From Candidula unifasciata (Eukaryota; Mollusca; Gastropoda; Stylommatophora; Geomitridae): a stretch of 64,000 bases of DNA. Below the pieces are notes generated by a model, which saw only the letters and a list, made by a program, of their open reading frames with translations, made no database searches and had not been told where the DNA came from. This document shows positions 61,900 through 64,000 of the stretch, piece after piece. The stretch covers positions 489,412 through 553,411 of the forward strand of contig CAJHNH020007534.1 in the NCBI GenBank assembly GCA_905116865.2. The letters are read 5' to 3'. The position numbers were made by a program, and so were the translations under genes. Each line of letters begins with the position of its first letter. The stretch's first letter is position 1.

Positions 61900-63044
61900 G
61901 TAAGTTCAAAGTAGCGTAACGTGTAAGTTAAGTTATGTAGCGTAAGTCACAAGTGATCAGTGTCACTCTGGGGCGTGCGTGATGAATGTTTGCACTCACC
62001 CTGTTAGAGCTGCGTGGTCTCGAGGCATGGTGTCCGCTTTGAGTGCTAGAGGTTCCGGGTTCAATCCCCGGTAAGGGCTGGGATTTTTTCATGTGGACTT
62101 GGACTAGTAATTCCCACTGGGTTATGATTATGGGTAGTCTGTAGTGAGACCGGACGCCCGTGCGCACTTTAAAAAAAAAAAAATCTTGACAGTTGGAAAT
62201 CGAAAAGGGTAGCCTAACAGTAACAGTCTTGTAACATCGAAACGGTTGGGAGAAATGGTAACGAGAACGATGAGTCAAGAATTGACATCACAGCACTCTA
62301 GGCATTCCCATGTGCACTTCGTCCTTATCTTCAAAAACAAGTCACACAGATCTGAGACAGTCATCAATTTCTAGTCATGTAATGAGAAGTGAACCGGAAT
62401 GAAATGTATTGACACTGCAAAGATGCGGAAAAAGAGACAGAGGAAGATAATTTAGAAAGATTCTTGACAGTCTTATTGTCCATATGATAGAGGGGTGTCA
62501 GCTTGCACAGAGTTCCAATACTAATGGTAACTAAACTACTGTCTGAAGCATTCTATGAATGCTGGATTGTCTTTTTATTTACATCTTAAATCTTACTCTT
62601 GAATATAATTTTGATTTGACAGCTTTTCAGTTTAATACATAAAGTAAAAACTTTAGTGAAACACACCTAAGCCTAAACAGTAAAACAGTGAGACAGTAAC
62701 TAATTTGTCTAATCTAACTAAACACTACAGCAATAAATGTGGCAACTTAACTAGCTGAAATCTCATATAGTAACTATATAGCAGCAACTGCAGTGTATAT
62801 TATTTTTTTTGACCCTACAGACTTATGATTTTTTAATAATAAAATAATTTTTATACATGTAATGATGAGTTCAATATTGTAGTATTTTAATTCAAGATAC
62901 CAGATGATGAATGATGTTTCTAAGCAAGATCTCAAAATAAATTATTTTTATTTGTTCCATTTACTGTTTCAGCCAACTGATGCATTGTTAACTTTTGAAG
63001 GTCAGCAATTCCAGGGTGTCGAAGCCATCTCAGAGAAAATGAAA
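61798..63044 (+). CDS. NUTF2: Nuclear transport factor 2, 5' part (two exons; continues past window)
   Basis: NTF2 is the small homodimeric carrier that brings RanGDP into the nucleus through the nuclear pore. Two coding exons are visible, 61798-61899 and 62973-63044, both ending in phase 0 (donors gtaagt and gtaagc, acceptor tttcag). Joined, they encode 58 residues beginning MNPNFDSIGKQFVEQYY and containing LVFDNK and LLTFEGQQFQG, which align to the first half of the about 125-residue NTF2 family. No good continuation (expected to begin near SLPFQKI) was found before base 64000, so the third coding exon should lie outside. The gene points away from cathepsin copy C. Family confidence is high; the exact paralogue is not settled by the visible half. 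Confidence 0.88.
61985..62225 (+). mobile_element. SINE family 2 in NTF2 intron 1
   Basis: tRNA-like head gtggtctcgaggcatggtgt, strong B box gggttcaatccccgg, then the shared body ending gttggaaatcgaaaaggg. Best head of the family. Confidence 0.82.
62340..62520 (+). mobile_element. LINE tail in NTF2 intron 1
   Basis: cagatctgagacagtcatca then agtcatgtaatgagaagtga and gatgcggaaaaagagacaga; a similar start recurs at 63966-64000. Confidence 0.5.
62973..63044 (+). CDS. NUTF2: NTF2 exon 2
   Basis: 24 codons starting PTDALLTFEGQQFQG and ending SEKMK, flanked by tttcag and gtaagc. The EGQQFQG motif is near-identical to animal NTF2. Confidence 0.92.
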
Positions 63045-63094
63045 GTAAGCATTGTATTAGTTTTTTATTTAAAGCTTGTGCTATTGAGTCTAAA

Positions 63095-63245
63095 TGTTGC
63101 CGCGTGGGTTCTGGGGCCCCACCATAGGGTAAAAACGAATAGACCTTCCTCAACAAGCATAACATTAGAGTCAACTAATTGGAGGCTTCCTTTGAAGTTG
63201 GATAAAATCTGCCTGAAAGACAAGGAACAACTAACTGTTTGACCC
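63095..63245 (+). repeat. GAA-family short element in NTF2 intron 2
   Basis: cgcgtgggttctggggcccc, cctcaacaagcataac and aattggaggcttcctttgaa; lacks the 3' end. Confidence 0.65.
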
Positions 63246-63739
63246 TCTCTGAATTCCAGTGCATTATGACAAAAATCAATTTAGAATTTTTGTCTAATTA
63301 GTTTTGGTCAGTACTGTCCTCTGCTGTCTCGTGACTGCACAATACGCTCTATGAGGTCCTCTAGTAGCTGGGGGTGGATTCTGGGAAGGCTCAGAACCCG
63401 GCACTTCACCAGCCTGGTGGGACTCCACAGTTCGAGCACCAACATTGAATTCCTCTGACAGTGTAATTATATATATAGCGTTGGGTTGGGTAGTACTGTG
63501 GTTTTGATCCGCCTTCAGGCCCAGTGTTTCGACTTCAGGATCTTTTGAGAGGAAGAGTGGACTCATCCCTTCAACTTTACCTTGTTTGTTGTCCCATCCA
63601 GTTTCTCGCTTGGAGACCCCAATCTTCCACTGGATTTCTGGTAAGAACAGGGTCCACCACGTGAAGGGGAGGTAGGCTTGAGCAAGAGGCTAATAGACAT
63701 TAAGTCTTGTATTGCACATCATTGCTCCATTGGGACCCC

Positions 63740-63880
63740 TGGCTCCCAAGTCAGCCCAGCCTCAAAAGGTACCAGTACTGGGAATGAAGTCGACTAGCAT
63801 CATGCTCACTACAAGTGCCAATGGATATATAAAATATATGTCTAGATCTGTATGCCCAATACTTTACTTACATACCTATA
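63740..63880 (+). mobile_element. SINE family 1, 3' part, in NTF2 intron 2
   Basis: gtcagcccagcctcaaaagg, caagtgccaatggatata and atactttacttac. Confidence 0.6.
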
Positions 63881-64000
63881 TAAATATTTGAAAATGTGGT
63901 TTTAATTCTTAATTCCGTGTTCAACCAAACAGAGCAATCCAGATGTTTTGAAAGAAGTGACTCAAAAACAACTTGTCGCACAGATCTGAGACAATCATCA

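Noticed and set aside
61985..62060. Possible tRNA gene
   Set aside because: Has a good B box but no foldable cloverleaf, and the rest is a SINE body shared with other copies; same reasoning for heads at 2538, 10800, 42956 and 54210.

Overview
The window looks like a piece of an animal nuclear genome, most likely a gastropod mollusc. Genes are split by short GT-AG introns, coding density is low, and the space between exons is packed with LINE, SINE and DNA-transposon debris and with micro- and minisatellites. The phylum is an inference from exon sequence and repeat style; no mitochondrial or rRNA marker is present to prove it.

The main finding is a head-to-tail array of three complete, intact cathepsin Z/X-like lysosomal cysteine protease genes, all on the minus strand. 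From left to right I call them copy A (coding 1542-18290), copy B (25304-38895) and copy C (47957-58578). Each has seven coding exons with identical phases (2,1,1,2,0,0), encoding 324, 327 and 324 residues. Each predicted protein has a signal peptide, a short cysteine-bearing propeptide, the cathepsin-X-specific HIP segment before the active-site CGSCWA, the catalytic His in NH(V/I) and the catalytic Asn in RNSWG. Upstream of each start codon is an aligned promoter block with a CACGTG E-box 112-117 bp before the ATG. Each also has an aligned 3'UTR end with a poly(A) signal, and the same antisense LINE tail just after the stop codon, so the LINE insertion predates the triplication.

At the right edge a plus-strand gene begins about 3.2 kb from copy C, head-to-head with it. 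Its first two coding exons (61798-61899 and 62973-63044) encode the start of nuclear transport factor 2; the rest lies beyond the window.

The remaining sequence is mobile or repetitive. It includes many 3' fragments of several non-LTR retrotransposon lineages, some with visible RT or RNase H motifs (19640-21395, 30184-31925, 39430-40770, 41030-41755). There are several tRNA-headed SINE families and a very abundant short element with a (GAA)n tail. A constant-length 225-230 bp retroposon occurs three times with target-site duplications and a covarying 3' hairpin. Inverted-repeat MITEs with 8-bp target duplications, a broken Merlin-type transposase and a hAT MITE containing a second, foldback element are also present. 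Minisatellites of 19, 21, 30, 36, 38/42, 41, 39-46, 84 and 91 bp occur, several of them inside introns of the cathepsin genes, which helps explain why the three copies span 16.7, 13.6 and 10.6 kb for almost identical coding lengths. Boundaries of repeats are approximate unless a target duplication is quoted.
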